From: a bacterium
GTDB taxonomy: Bacteria > Vulcanimicrobiota > Xenobia > Xenobiales > JADMJV01
Direction: 5' to 3'
DNA: 32,353 nucleotides
NCBI GenBank assembly: GCA_018266105.1
Contig: JAFEBA010000085.1
Location: 1 to 32,353 of the forward strand
Shown here one piece after another: positions 1 through 7,043 of the stretch; within the stretch, counting starts at the first letter, position 1, and each line of letters opens with the position of its first letter. The position numbers were made by a program, and so were the translations under genes. The notes under the pieces are model-generated. The model ran no database searches, was not told where the DNA came from, and was given only the letters and a program-made list of their open reading frames with translations.

Positions 1-768
1 GGCGCCTTCGAAGGCGTTCTTGGAAAAGCTGCCGATGGCTTCCAGGACGCCGCTGTCCTGGGAGGCGCCGTTCAGATTGAAGGTGCTTTTCATCCAGCTG
101 CTGGCGCTGTCCAATGCCAGTTTGGAGAAATTGCCGATGGAGCCGATGATTCCGCCGTCTTTGTTTTCGCCGCTGAGGCTGAAGGTGTCTTTGAACCAGT
201 TGCTGGCACCGTCGAGCATGGATTTGGAGAAACTGCCGAGGGAACCGAGCAGTCCGCCCTCCTTGCTGTCGCCTCCCAGCTTGAAGGTGTCTTTCAACCA
301 GTTGCTGGCGCCGTCCAATGCGGATTTGGAGAAGTTGCTGATGGAACCAATGATTCCGGCTTCTTTGTTGTCGCCAGTGAGTTTAAAGGTGTCTTTGAAC
401 CAGTTGCTGGCACCGTCCATCATCGAGTTGGAGAAACTTACCAGGGAGTCGAGGGCTCCGGCTTCCTTATCCTCGCCGCCCGGCTTGAAGGTGTCTTTCA
501 GCCAGCTGCCGGCACCGTCCAGCATCGACCGGGAAAAGCTACCGATAGAATCGAGCACTCCGCCGTCCTTTTTGTCAGTCCCCAGGCTAAAGGTGTCTTT
601 GAGCCAGGCATTTGCGTTTTCCAACATAGATTTGGAGAAATTGCCGATGGAATCGAGCAGTCCATTTGCCTGCAGTTTGTTGTCGTTCGAGAGCTGCAGG
701 CTCTGCTTGAGCCAGTCGGTAGCGCCATCAAAGAGTTCTTTGCCAAACTGTCCGGCGGCCGAAAGCAC
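1..768 (-). repeat. 102-bp tandem coding repeats (about 7.5 copies)
   Basis: The pattern AAGGTGTCTTT on the plus strand recurs every 102 bp, near 181, 283, 385, 487 and 589. This matches the 34-residue unit of the overlapping gene. Copies differ mainly at synonymous or conservative positions. The outermost copy (661-768) is the most diverged and carries two extra codons. Confidence 0.85.
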
Positions 769-1536
769 GTCTTTTGAGGGCTTTTCGCTCTCTCTGGCGG
801 CGTCAGCCAGCTTGGATGGTGTGGCCGACAGGTTCTGTGAGCTGTCGCTGGCCCTGGACTGTCCGGGCGGCGGCGGGGTGAGTGGGCTGGTGCGCATATC
901 TCCGAGTTTGCCTAGGGAAAGCTGAAATCGATCGGCCAGGGAGTTGAACTGACTGGCGATCGATCGATTCAGGGCCTCCAGGTTTGCCAGGGCGGGCGGA
1001 AAGCCACCGGGAGGCGTTGTGCCGTCGCTTTTGAGCGGGTCGACCGAGTTGGCCGTGGCCGTACCGGCCTGGTCGCCCGGCAGGCGGGTGTCTGGACCGC
1101 TGTTCCGGTTTGAGGGTGCGAGCAAGCCCATCATGTTGTCGCGCAGGCTCTCGTTGCGAGAGGATTCGGTGCGGGAGTCCTGAGTCTCCTTCGATTCGCT
1201 GGCGGATTGGTCTGAAGAAGCCGAGCGCACAAAGCTCCAGGGAGAGGACTTGCTGGCCGGCTCCTGGACCGGTTGGTTTTCAGAAGCGGTCGTCATGGTG
1301 GAAGCTTTGCCAAAGTTCTCGCGCATCGCGTCCAGGAAAGAGCCTTGCTCAGGGTTGCTGCTCGACAGACTGGAGGCTTCGGAAGATACGTTGGCTGAGT
1401 CTGAGATATTGATCATGGAGGGCGCGGGCTCTTGCTCGGCCGGGAGCGGAGCTTCCTCGACAGCAGGGGCGGCGGCCGGTTCCGGCATGGAGTAGTCCGC
1501 GAAGTCAGGGGTCGAGCCTACACTACCTATGGCCAT
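1..1536 (-). CDS. 34-residue tandem-repeat protein, C-terminus beyond left edge
   Basis: An open minus-strand frame starts with ATG at 1536-1534 and stays open for 512 codons to the window edge, so the C-terminus is missing. A perfect AGGAGG at 1546-1551, 9 nt upstream, fixes the start. There is no signal peptide. Residues 1-256 are low complexity, rich in Ser, Pro, Ala and Glu, and look disordered. From about residue 257 there are eight consecutive repeats: the first has 36 residues, the next six exactly 34, and the last is cut by the edge. The consensus resembles LDSIGSFSKSMLDGASNWLK followed by DTF-x-L-x-G-x-(D/E)-x-K-(D/E)-x-G. Each unit looks like an amphipathic helix carrying a conserved Trp, then a charged Gly-rich turn. 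I recognise no family. It could be a structural, surface or secreted-effector protein. The gene is divergent from the zinc-ribbon gene at 1813. Confidence 0.85.
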   Translation of the reverse strand, partial: MAIGSVGSTPDFADYSMPEPAAAPAVEEAPLPAEQEPAPSMINISDSANVSSEASSLSSSNPEQGSFLDAMRENFGKASTMTTASENQPVQEPASKSSPWSFVRSASSDQSASESKETQDSRTESSRNESLRDNMMGLLAPSNRNSGPDTRLPGDQAGTATANSVDPLKSDGTTPPGGFPPALANLEALNRSIASQFNSLADRFQLSLGKLGDMRTSPLTPPPPGQSRASDSSQNLSATPSKLADAARESEKPSKDVLSAAGQFGKELFDGATDWLKQSLQLSNDNKLQANGLLDSIGNFSKSMLENANAWLKDTFSLGTDKKDGGVLDSIGSFSRSMLDGAGSWLKDTFKPGGEDKEAGALDSLVSFSNSMMDGASNWFKDTFKLTGDNKEAGIIGSISNFSKSALDGASNWLKDTFKLGGDSKEGGLLGSLGSFSKSMLDGASNWFKDTFSLSGENKDGGIIGSIGNFSKLALDSASSWMKSTFNLNGASQDSGVLEAIGSFSKNAFEGA

Positions 1537-1812
1537 CGCTGCTTGCCTCCTGGTTGAATTCTCAATTCAGCCTACCTTTGGACCACCTCACCAGGGTGTG
1601 GAAGCGGTTAACGAAGTGTGTCGAGATTGTTGCCGAGTTGTAAATTTCGCTCCAGGTGAGTCTGAGTAAAACTCGTCGAGCTTGTAACAAGTTGTTCAAA
1701 TCTTTCCAGGGCTGGCTACGGCCGGCCGGCTATTCTGGTCTTACGGCTACGAAACATCAGGAGCAAGCCGCCGGGTCCACCCGTTTCCTGAGACAGCTGA
1801 AGGAGGCCTGAG
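1537..1812. promoter_or_regulatory. Divergent intergenic control region
   Basis: This 276-bp spacer separates two divergently transcribed genes, so it should hold promoters for both. It contains an 11-bp palindrome AACAAGTTGTT at 1686-1696 and the SD sequences of the two genes at its ends (AGGAGG at 1546-1551; GAAGGAGG just before 1813). I see no convincing -35/-10 pair and no RNA gene. Confidence 0.35.
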
Positions 1813-2715
1813 ATGAGTTTGATTGACAGTTTGAAGCAGAACTATCAAGTGGTGGGCGCCACCGCTCCCTATCCGACCCCACAGAACTTGCGCGAATTGC
1901 GCGGCTTGCTCCGCCAGGCCTGTCTCAATCGAAGCGTTCATCAGGATCTGCCCTACTACTGCAACTGGTATTCCGAATACCTGACCAAAGTGCACAACGA
2001 CGAGAACCGCTCCATGAGCAAAACGCGTGGTAAGGCTCGGCGGATGTGGGCCGAGCAAAGCCTGGTTTATCAAGACCTCATCCAGCTGCTGAGCGAGCTC
2101 TCAACGGAACTGCCCGGCCGGGATTGGGGACGCCTGGAAGAAGCCACCGACAGCCTCTTCGAGCTGGTCGATGAGCTGCTCGAGGCCGTGCAGGAGATGC
2201 AGGATTGGACCGTGAGTGAAGAGCCCCGCTGTTTGAAGTGTGGCTGGAACGGAGCCACCGGCCATTGCCCTCATTGTCAGGTGCAGGTTCTCAAGCCGGT
2301 GCGAACCTTTGCCACTCAGGTCAACAGCTACGTGACGCTGGCCCCTCATCAATCCGTGGTCTTTACCAACCTGCTGAGCGTACTGGAAGGCGAGCGAGAT
2401 GTCTCGGTGCTAAAAGCTCCGCTGCAGAAGCTGGCCAGCGTGTACCAGGATTCCCTGCGTGAATTGGAATCGGCTCAGCACTTGGAAATCGCTCGGACCG
2501 GTCAGGAGAACATCTATGACGCCCTGGCTGGAGTCAGCCAGATGCTCAGAGTCTTTGAGGATAGTGATGCCCAACACCTGGAAGATGGGTGGTCCATGAT
2601 TTTTCAGGCGGACCGGGCCAACCTGGCCGCAGTGGAGGAGGTGAATAGCGGAGCCGGCGCGGTAGCGGCAGCCTACGAGATCATTCGAGATCAGATTTCT
2701 CTAAGCAACGAGTAA
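1813..2715 (+). CDS. Zinc-ribbon-like protein of unknown function (300 aa)
   Basis: The ATG at 1813 follows a good SD (GAAGGAGG). The protein has no signal peptide or membrane segment and is largely helical. Residues 1-60 are rich in aromatic and basic residues. Residues 80-135 form a Leu/Glu-rich helical stretch. A four-cysteine knuckle follows, with C140-x2-C143 and C152-x2-C155 separated by a short Gly/Asn loop, as in rubredoxin-type zinc ribbons. The remaining C-terminal half is again helical, about 140 residues. No family is recognised. The next gene begins 40 nt downstream and is extremely Cys-rich; the pair probably forms one transcript ending at the terminator at 3163-3199. A metal-binding or protein-scaffold role is possible but inferred only from the cysteines. 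Confidence 0.85.
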   Translation: MSLIDSLKQNYQVVGATAPYPTPQNLRELRGLLRQACLNRSVHQDLPYYCNWYSEYLTKVHNDENRSMSKTRGKARRMWAEQSLVYQDLIQLLSELSTELPGRDWGRLEEATDSLFELVDELLEAVQEMQDWTVSEEPRCLKCGWNGATGHCPHCQVQVLKPVRTFATQVNSYVTLAPHQSVVFTNLLSVLEGERDVSVLKAPLQKLASVYQDSLRELESAQHLEIARTGQENIYDALAGVSQMLRVFEDSDAQHLEDGWSMIFQADRANLAAVEEVNSGAGAVAAAYEIIRDQISLSNE

Positions 2716-2755
2716 GCACACACCAATCATCGATTTAACAGGAGGAAGAAATACA

Positions 2756-3151
2756 ATGGCAGCGATCAACACCAGTCAAATCCGACAGGCCGAAACCCTA
2801 CAGAAAGCCCAGGAACTAGCAGCTCAGCAGTTTGGAGGGCAGTTGCCCCGTGAGTTGCAGGGCGCACAAACCCCGGGTCAGGTGGCGGATGGAATTGAAC
2901 AGCTGAGCGGTCCCTCAAAGTCTGGCGGTCCCTCGGCCTGTGGTGGGTGTTCCGCCTGTGGCTGTAAAAACGGCCAGTGCGGATGCAGCGGCAAGTGCCA
3001 GGGTTGCACCCAGGCCGGCAACAACTGCGTGAACGGCTGCTGCAATTGCACCGCTCCCAGCCCCACGGCTGACGCCGGCGCAGCCCCTCAGCAGCCCGTC
3101 GGTGATGTGGGTGGAGGCGCTCCGCAGCAAACGGCCGCTGTGGCCGCCTGA
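2756..3151 (+). CDS. Small protein with a 12-cysteine Gly-rich core (131 aa)
   Basis: The ATG at 2756 has a strong AGGAGG at 2740-2745. Residues 1-50 are a Gln/Ala-rich helical segment without a signal peptide. Residues 62-98 contain 12 cysteines (62, 65, 68, 70, 75, 77, 81, 84, 91, 95, 96, 98) in CxxC, CxC and CC spacings, separated by Gly, Ser, Asn and Lys. Residues 99-131 are a Pro/Ala/Gly/Gln-rich tail. The Cys density and spacing resemble metallothioneins, but I cannot assign it to a known metallothionein family. A leader-plus-core layout also leaves open a modified peptide precursor. It is co-directional with the four-cysteine protein upstream and followed at once by a terminator. Confidence 0.8.
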   Translation: MAAINTSQIRQAETLQKAQELAAQQFGGQLPRELQGAQTPGQVADGIEQLSGPSKSGGPSACGGCSACGCKNGQCGCSGKCQGCTQAGNNCVNGCCNCTAPSPTADAGAAPQQPVGDVGGGAPQQTAAVAA

Positions 3152-3162
3152 ACCATTTGAAT

Positions 3163-3199
3163 AAAAAAGGCCACCTTGAGTCCCAAGGTGGCCTTTTTT
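3163..3199. terminator. Bidirectional intrinsic terminator
   Basis: Two perfect 16-nt arms, AAAAAAGGCCACCTTG (3163-3178) and its complement (3184-3199), enclose a 5-nt loop. The hairpin is flanked by six A and six T, so it can terminate both the Cys-rich gene (plus) and the convergent M48 protease gene (minus). Confidence 0.95.
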
Positions 3200-3204
3200 G
3201 CATT

Positions 3205-3963
3205 TTAGTAGCCCAGTTGGTTTTGGATTTGGATCAGCCGCTCGATGCGCTTCGGTAACGGTGGATGGGTTTTGCTACCCAACAGACTGCGCTCGCCGAA
3301 CTGGGCCACTTGATGAGCCATCAGTTTTTGCAGGGCGCTCATCAGACCCTGTGGTTTGTAGCCGGCTGACAGGGCCAGGCGCAGACCCATCGAGTCCGCC
3401 TCGCTTTCCTGGGCATGACTGAAGGGGGTCTTCTGGCGGAGATAACTGTTGGCTTGCTGCAACTGCTGGTTGAGTCGGTTAAACTCGTAGGCTTCGCGCA
3501 TCTCGGCGGTCTCGCCGGTTTCCCCGCCGTGGCGTTGACGGTGGAGTTGATATTCCTCCAGAGCCTTTTCTAATTTGGCGATCTCGATATAATCGGCGTC
3601 CACGTGTTGGCGGACTCCGTGAACGATCTCGTGGGCCAGCACCCCGGCCAATTCGTCGTCGTCCAAATTCAGTTTAAGCAGCCCGGTGGTCACGAACACC
3701 ACTCCCTCCCCGCAGCAGGCAGCGTTGGGCTCGTCCGTGTCGACCAGGGTGAAGGTCCAGGGGATGGGGCGCCTGGCCAGGCCGGCCAGGCGCTGCCCGA
3801 TCGAGTCAATGCGCTGCCCACGAGGGTCGCCGCTCAGGATGCGGTAATGTCCTTCCTGCACCGATTGGGTAAAGCGAGCCCGCGCGCGCAGGCTTTCTTC
3901 GGAAGGACGGATGGGTTGGGCCAGAGCTACCCCCATCCCCAGGAGCCAGATCAACCATTTCAT
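3205..3963 (-). CDS. Secreted M48-family zinc metalloprotease (252 aa)
   Basis: The start is ATG at 3963-3961, overlapping the MFS stop as ATGA, because a clear signal peptide begins there (MKWLIWLLGMGVALAQ). The frame stays open upstream, but that part lies inside the MFS gene. The zinc-binding helix HEIVH is at residues 111-115 with the catalytic Glu112. The third ligand is probably E188 in the ESEAD motif, the usual M48 arrangement. Family members are Ste24/HtpX/BepA-like peptidases; this compact exported form resembles the BepA/YggG/LoiP type found in the envelope. There is no TPR tail. The 4-nt overlap suggests translational coupling with the MFS transporter, but I see no functional link. 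The gene ends at the shared terminator. Confidence 0.9.
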   Translation of the reverse strand: MKWLIWLLGMGVALAQPIRPSEESLRARARFTQSVQEGHYRILSGDPRGQRIDSIGQRLAGLARRPIPWTFTLVDTDEPNAACCGEGVVFVTTGLLKLNLDDDELAGVLAHEIVHGVRQHVDADYIEIAKLEKALEEYQLHRQRHGGETGETAEMREAYEFNRLNQQLQQANSYLRQKTPFSHAQESEADSMGLRLALSAGYKPQGLMSALQKLMAHQVAQFGERSLLGSKTHPPLPKRIERLIQIQNQLGY

Positions 3964-5105
3964 GGTTTTCGTGGTTCGCTGAGCCAGTAGCAAAATCCGC
4001 TCAGGGGCAGGGCCGAACCCAGGACGACCACACCCGGCCAGCCCCATCGAGCGAAGGCCAGGCCGGACAGGGCCGAGGCCGCCGCCCCTCCCAGGAAAAA
4101 GGCCGAGATATACAGGGTGTTGATCCGGCTTCGTTGCTCTGGCTCCAGTTGATAGATGACCTGTTGGCCCAATACCAGCGTACCCTGAACGCATGCATCC
4201 AGCAGCAGGGTGCCACAGATCAGGGCCGTCAGACCGCCCTGCAGAGTCAGGGCGAAGCCCAGGGGGGCGCCCAACAGGCATAAGCCCGTGAGGGCATGAC
4301 CGCGTCCCAGATCGCCCTGGCGACCAAACCAGGGTGCGGCCAGTGCCCCAACCGCACCCACCAGGGCCAGTCGGCCAATCGAGCCCTGGCTATAGTTCCA
4401 GGCGGGACCGGAGAGCCAGAAGGTCAGCCCGGTCCAAAAGGCGGAGAAACTCCCAAACATTGTGACCTGATAGAAGGCTCGCCGGCGTAAAGATTCGTAA
4501 GCCAGGAAGATGCGCTTCAGGGAGCCGAGAAGTTGCCTGTAGCTCAACTGGCTGGAAGGTTGGCGCGTGGGCAGAATCAGTCCCAGCCAGAAGTTCAGCA
4601 GCACCAGCAGGCAGGCTGAGAGTTGGAAAACTGAGCGCCAGCCCCAGGCATCGGCCACCAGGCCTGACACCGCCCGGGCCAGCAGCACTCCGACCAGTAG
4701 CCCGCTCATCACCTTTCCCACCACCCGCCCGCGTTGCTCGGGAGCGGCCAGGTGGGCTGCAAAAGGAACCAGCACCTGCGCCACGACCGAGGTAAAACCG
4801 ATGGCCAGTGAGGCCAGGGCAAAGCTGGCGAAGTTGGGCGCCCACGAAGCAGCCAGCAGGGCCAGCGTGGTTAACCAGAGCACCCGGCGAATCAGCGACC
4901 GATTTTCAAACAGGTCGCCTAGAGGCACCAGTAAAATCAGGCCGCTGGCATAGCCCAGCTGGGTTAGAGTAACGACCAGACTTGTCTGCTCGGCGCCGGA
5001 GTGAAGTTCTTTACCGATGACTCCCAAGAGTGGTTGGGCGTAGTAGAGATTTCCCGCCGCCAGGCCGCAAGCCAGGGCGAAGGTCAGGATCAGACGGCGG
5101 TTCAC
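3960..5105 (-). CDS. MFS transporter (about 381 aa)
   Basis: This is a 12-helix major facilitator protein with alternating hydrophobic segments along its whole length. The N-terminal signature LACGLAAGNLYYAQPLL and the loop RRGRVVGK-like segment (seen as EQRGRVVGKVMSG) are typical of the YgaY-like drug/metabolite exporter group. The substrate cannot be told. The start is uncertain. I take GTG at 5105-5103, just before the first helix; TTG codons at 5147 or 5141 would add a short N-terminus, and GAGG lies 9 nt before the 5141 codon. The gene is divergent from the acetyltransferase at 5156 with almost no spacer. Its last 4 nt overlap the M48 protease gene. Confidence 0.88.
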   Translation of the reverse strand: MNRRLILTFALACGLAAGNLYYAQPLLGVIGKELHSGAEQTSLVVTLTQLGYASGLILLVPLGDLFENRSLIRRVLWLTTLALLAASWAPNFASFALASLAIGFTSVVAQVLVPFAAHLAAPEQRGRVVGKVMSGLLVGVLLARAVSGLVADAWGWRSVFQLSACLLVLLNFWLGLILPTRQPSSQLSYRQLLGSLKRIFLAYESLRRRAFYQVTMFGSFSAFWTGLTFWLSGPAWNYSQGSIGRLALVGAVGALAAPWFGRQGDLGRGHALTGLCLLGAPLGFALTLQGGLTALICGTLLLDACVQGTLVLGQQVIYQLEPEQRSRINTLYISAFFLGGAAASALSGLAFARWGWPGVVVLGSALPLSGFCYWLSEPRKP

Positions 5106-5155
5106 GCTGCCATCTATAGCAGGGTGAAGGCTCGACCGCAAGAACAAGGGCCTCG

Positions 5156-5692
5156 ATGCATTGGCTGGGCAAACCTAGAAGCCTGGATTTTCGAGTCGGC
5201 GCGGCGGCTGATTTGGAAATGTTACACTCGCTGGAAATCGAGCTTTTTGGCGAGGAAGTCTGGAGTCGGGAACATTTGTTGCGAGCCCTGGAGGATTCGG
5301 GTCAGGAATTCCGCCTGGCACTGGACGGTCCGCGTCTGGCCGGCTATGTCTGGCTGGACTGGTGTGCGGGGGAGCGCGGAACGGTGGAAGTGGATGGTCT
5401 GGTCGTGGCCCCGAACTACCGTCGGCGCAAGGTGGCTGAACGCCTGTTACACTGGGCCGTAGATCGTGCGGCTCAGGCCGGTTGGCCGCGATTGCAATTG
5501 AAAGTCCGGGCTGATAACCTGCCTGCGCTCAAACTTTACGCCAAATTTGGCTTCCATAAGGTCGAGGATCTGCCTGGAGTCTACCCGGGCGGCAAAGACG
5601 GATTGCTCTTGCGCTTGGAACAAATCCTGGCCAAGGCTCCTGATTTCGCCAGGAAACGCAGCCAGCTGGAAGGTTGGCTGGGTCAGGCTTAG
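5156..5692 (+). CDS. GNAT-family N-acetyltransferase (178 aa)
   Basis: The fold signature is clear. There is an N-terminal helical half, a beta strand ending VDGLVVAPNYR, then the acetyl-CoA pyrophosphate-binding segment YRRRKVAERLLHWAV (motif A). In this segment the usual Gly of RxxGxG/A is replaced by Lys-Val-Ala. Motif B follows as ADNLPALKLYAKFGFHKV, close to the RimI-type pattern N-x-A-x-x-L-Y-x-K-x-G-F. The C-terminal 30 residues are an extra basic helical tail. The acceptor is unknown: protein N-terminus, aminoglycoside or small molecule are all possible. It is followed after 11 nt by a secreted protein gene, suggesting co-transcription. Confidence 0.9.
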   Translation: MHWLGKPRSLDFRVGAAADLEMLHSLEIELFGEEVWSREHLLRALEDSGQEFRLALDGPRLAGYVWLDWCAGERGTVEVDGLVVAPNYRRRKVAERLLHWAVDRAAQAGWPRLQLKVRADNLPALKLYAKFGFHKVEDLPGVYPGGKDGLLLRLEQILAKAPDFARKRSQLEGWLGQA

Positions 5693-5703
5693 AAACGGGC
5701 CCA

Positions 5704-6435
5704 ATGCGCCTGCTCATCTTCGTTCTGCTGACCCTTTCCGCCTGGGCTGAACCCTGGGTTCTGCCCCAAGTTGGGCCCGTTTCCAGCCGGGTGCCCCTGC
5801 ACTGGGCGGGCAAACAATATCTCAGCGCCAAGCGGGTGCTGATGTGGGCCGATGGGCCCGCCGGTTCGGTTGTGCAGATGACGCGAGGCAAGCGAGTTCT
5901 CTGGCGGGTGCGCGCGACCTTCGCTACCGGTAAGCCGAACCTGCGCTATGAAGCGCGTACCCCGGCCCTTGGTTTTTTCCGAGCCTGGGTTTGGCGTCGG
6001 GACGGAATCAAGCAGGTGGGCGAGGTCACTCTTGGGCTTCGTCTCAATGACGGCAATCTGGCCTGGATGTCGCAGCCCCTGGCATCCAACAGCGATCGTC
6101 CAGGCACGCCCAATCTGGCCGTCCGCGACCGTCTCTACGAAATCTATCTGGGACCACAGATGGCTCCGAACCTGGTGGTTCGACGCGTTTCAGACGGAAA
6201 ACCCGAATTTATTCGGGATGTGCCCAATCCCGATGGAGAACCGTTCGACCTGATGGACCGCCGGGTCTACAAAGTGGACGTGCTTCCGGACGGGGTGCAG
6301 CTCTCGCTGGCGGATAAATTACGCCACTGGCATATCTTCCTTTTTTCAGCTTATGACGGAGCCTTGAAAGCCCAGCGTGAAGGCGTGGCCGCCCTGGGCG
6401 AGCGTTTCTGGAAAGACGGCGAAATTAAACCTTAA
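5704..6435 (+). CDS. Exported protein of unknown function (243 aa)
   Basis: The start at 5704 is chosen because MRLLIFVLLTLSAWA forms a textbook signal peptide with cleavage expected after the Ala. The upstream in-frame codons overlap the acetyltransferase. The mature part is Arg- and Trp-rich and predicted mostly beta-stranded, with no cysteines, catalytic motif or repeat that I recognise. Upstream SD is weak, so translation may be coupled to the acetyltransferase 11 nt before it. Its 3-prime end overlaps by 11 nt with the convergent small membrane protein gene. Confidence 0.75.
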   Translation: MRLLIFVLLTLSAWAEPWVLPQVGPVSSRVPLHWAGKQYLSAKRVLMWADGPAGSVVQMTRGKRVLWRVRATFATGKPNLRYEARTPALGFFRAWVWRRDGIKQVGEVTLGLRLNDGNLAWMSQPLASNSDRPGTPNLAVRDRLYEIYLGPQMAPNLVVRRVSDGKPEFIRDVPNPDGEPFDLMDRRVYKVDVLPDGVQLSLADKLRHWHIFLFSAYDGALKAQREGVAALGERFWKDGEIKP

Positions 6436-6775
6436 AGGTCTGGCCGCCGCTGCGGATTTCGTCCACGCCGGATGCAAAAATTCCGTGGTAGACTCTCAGT
6501 TCGATGGGGCCTGTCAGCGGGCCGAGTCGGGCCTGGGCGGAGAGCGGAACATTGGCCTGGTAGATCAAGCCTTCATCGCTGCGAAACTGCAAAATGAGCA
6601 TTCGGGATTTCTTGTAGGTTTTGACCTGTTGGCTGATGAGTTCAGCCCGAACTTCTTTTTTGCTGGCCAGTAAATGATTGCCTGAAACCAGCATGACGAC
6701 GGTCAGGCCGGCCGCGAAGATGGCTGAGGCCACCCGATTGAGTAGTCTGGAAACATCTCCATTTTCAGGCTGCAT
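6425..6775 (-). CDS. Small single-pass membrane protein (116 aa)
   Basis: The ATG at 6775-6773 is preferred over a TTG one codon upstream. Residues about 14-35 form one transmembrane helix (ASAIFAAGLTVVMLVSG). The remaining 80 residues would be outside the membrane and are beta-rich: a Lys/Arg-rich strand, then a compact domain ending in GGQTFKV. No family is recognised. It overlaps the exported-protein gene tail to tail by 11 nt. Confidence 0.7.
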   Translation of the reverse strand: MQPENGDVSRLLNRVASAIFAAGLTVVMLVSGNHLLASKKEVRAELISQQVKTYKKSRMLILQFRSDEGLIYQANVPLSAQARLGPLTGPIELRVYHGIFASGVDEIRSGGQTFKV

Positions 6776-6811
6776 CAACTCTTATAGTTGCCCCTCAAGC
6801 TTCCGGGTCCT

Positions 6812-6925
6812 CTAATTGAAATCGATTAGATCGTCAGGCTTGATCAGGCTGGAAAGTCGCTCGCTGATCCAGTCCACCTGAGCGTCGCTCAGGGCCTCTC
6901 CGGATCTCGCCTGGTTGGTGGGTAT
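6812..6925 (-). pseudogene. Possible C-terminal gene remnant
   Basis: The 268-bp gap 6776-7043 has no intact gene. Within it a 37-codon open stretch on the minus strand, bounded by a stop at 6926-6928 and ending in TAG at 6814-6812, reads like real protein (LSDAQVDWISERLSSLIKPD). It lacks a plausible start codon and SD. It may be the tail of a decayed gene; chance is not excluded. An 11-bp direct repeat GGGCCACCCTT (6947-6957 and 7035-7045) flanks the stretch next to it, possibly a deletion scar. Confidence 0.25.
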
Positions 6926-7043
6926 TCATGTACTTTGACCCGGGTCGGGCCACCCTTCAAAATGAATGATGATGAACGCTACTTTTTCTGAGCTTGTGTC
7001 CGTGGGCGCGTTCAGTCTCGCCCTCTTTACCTTGGGGCCACCC

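Noticed and set aside
20..925. Long plus-strand open frame with a repeated LEKLP motif
   Set aside because: It is the antisense image of the 34-residue repeat gene. The minus frame has an AGGAGG, a sensible start and a conserved repeat with synonymous variation.
3964..4281. N-terminal extension of the M48 protease
   Set aside because: It lies within the MFS gene, and the real signal peptide starts at 3963.
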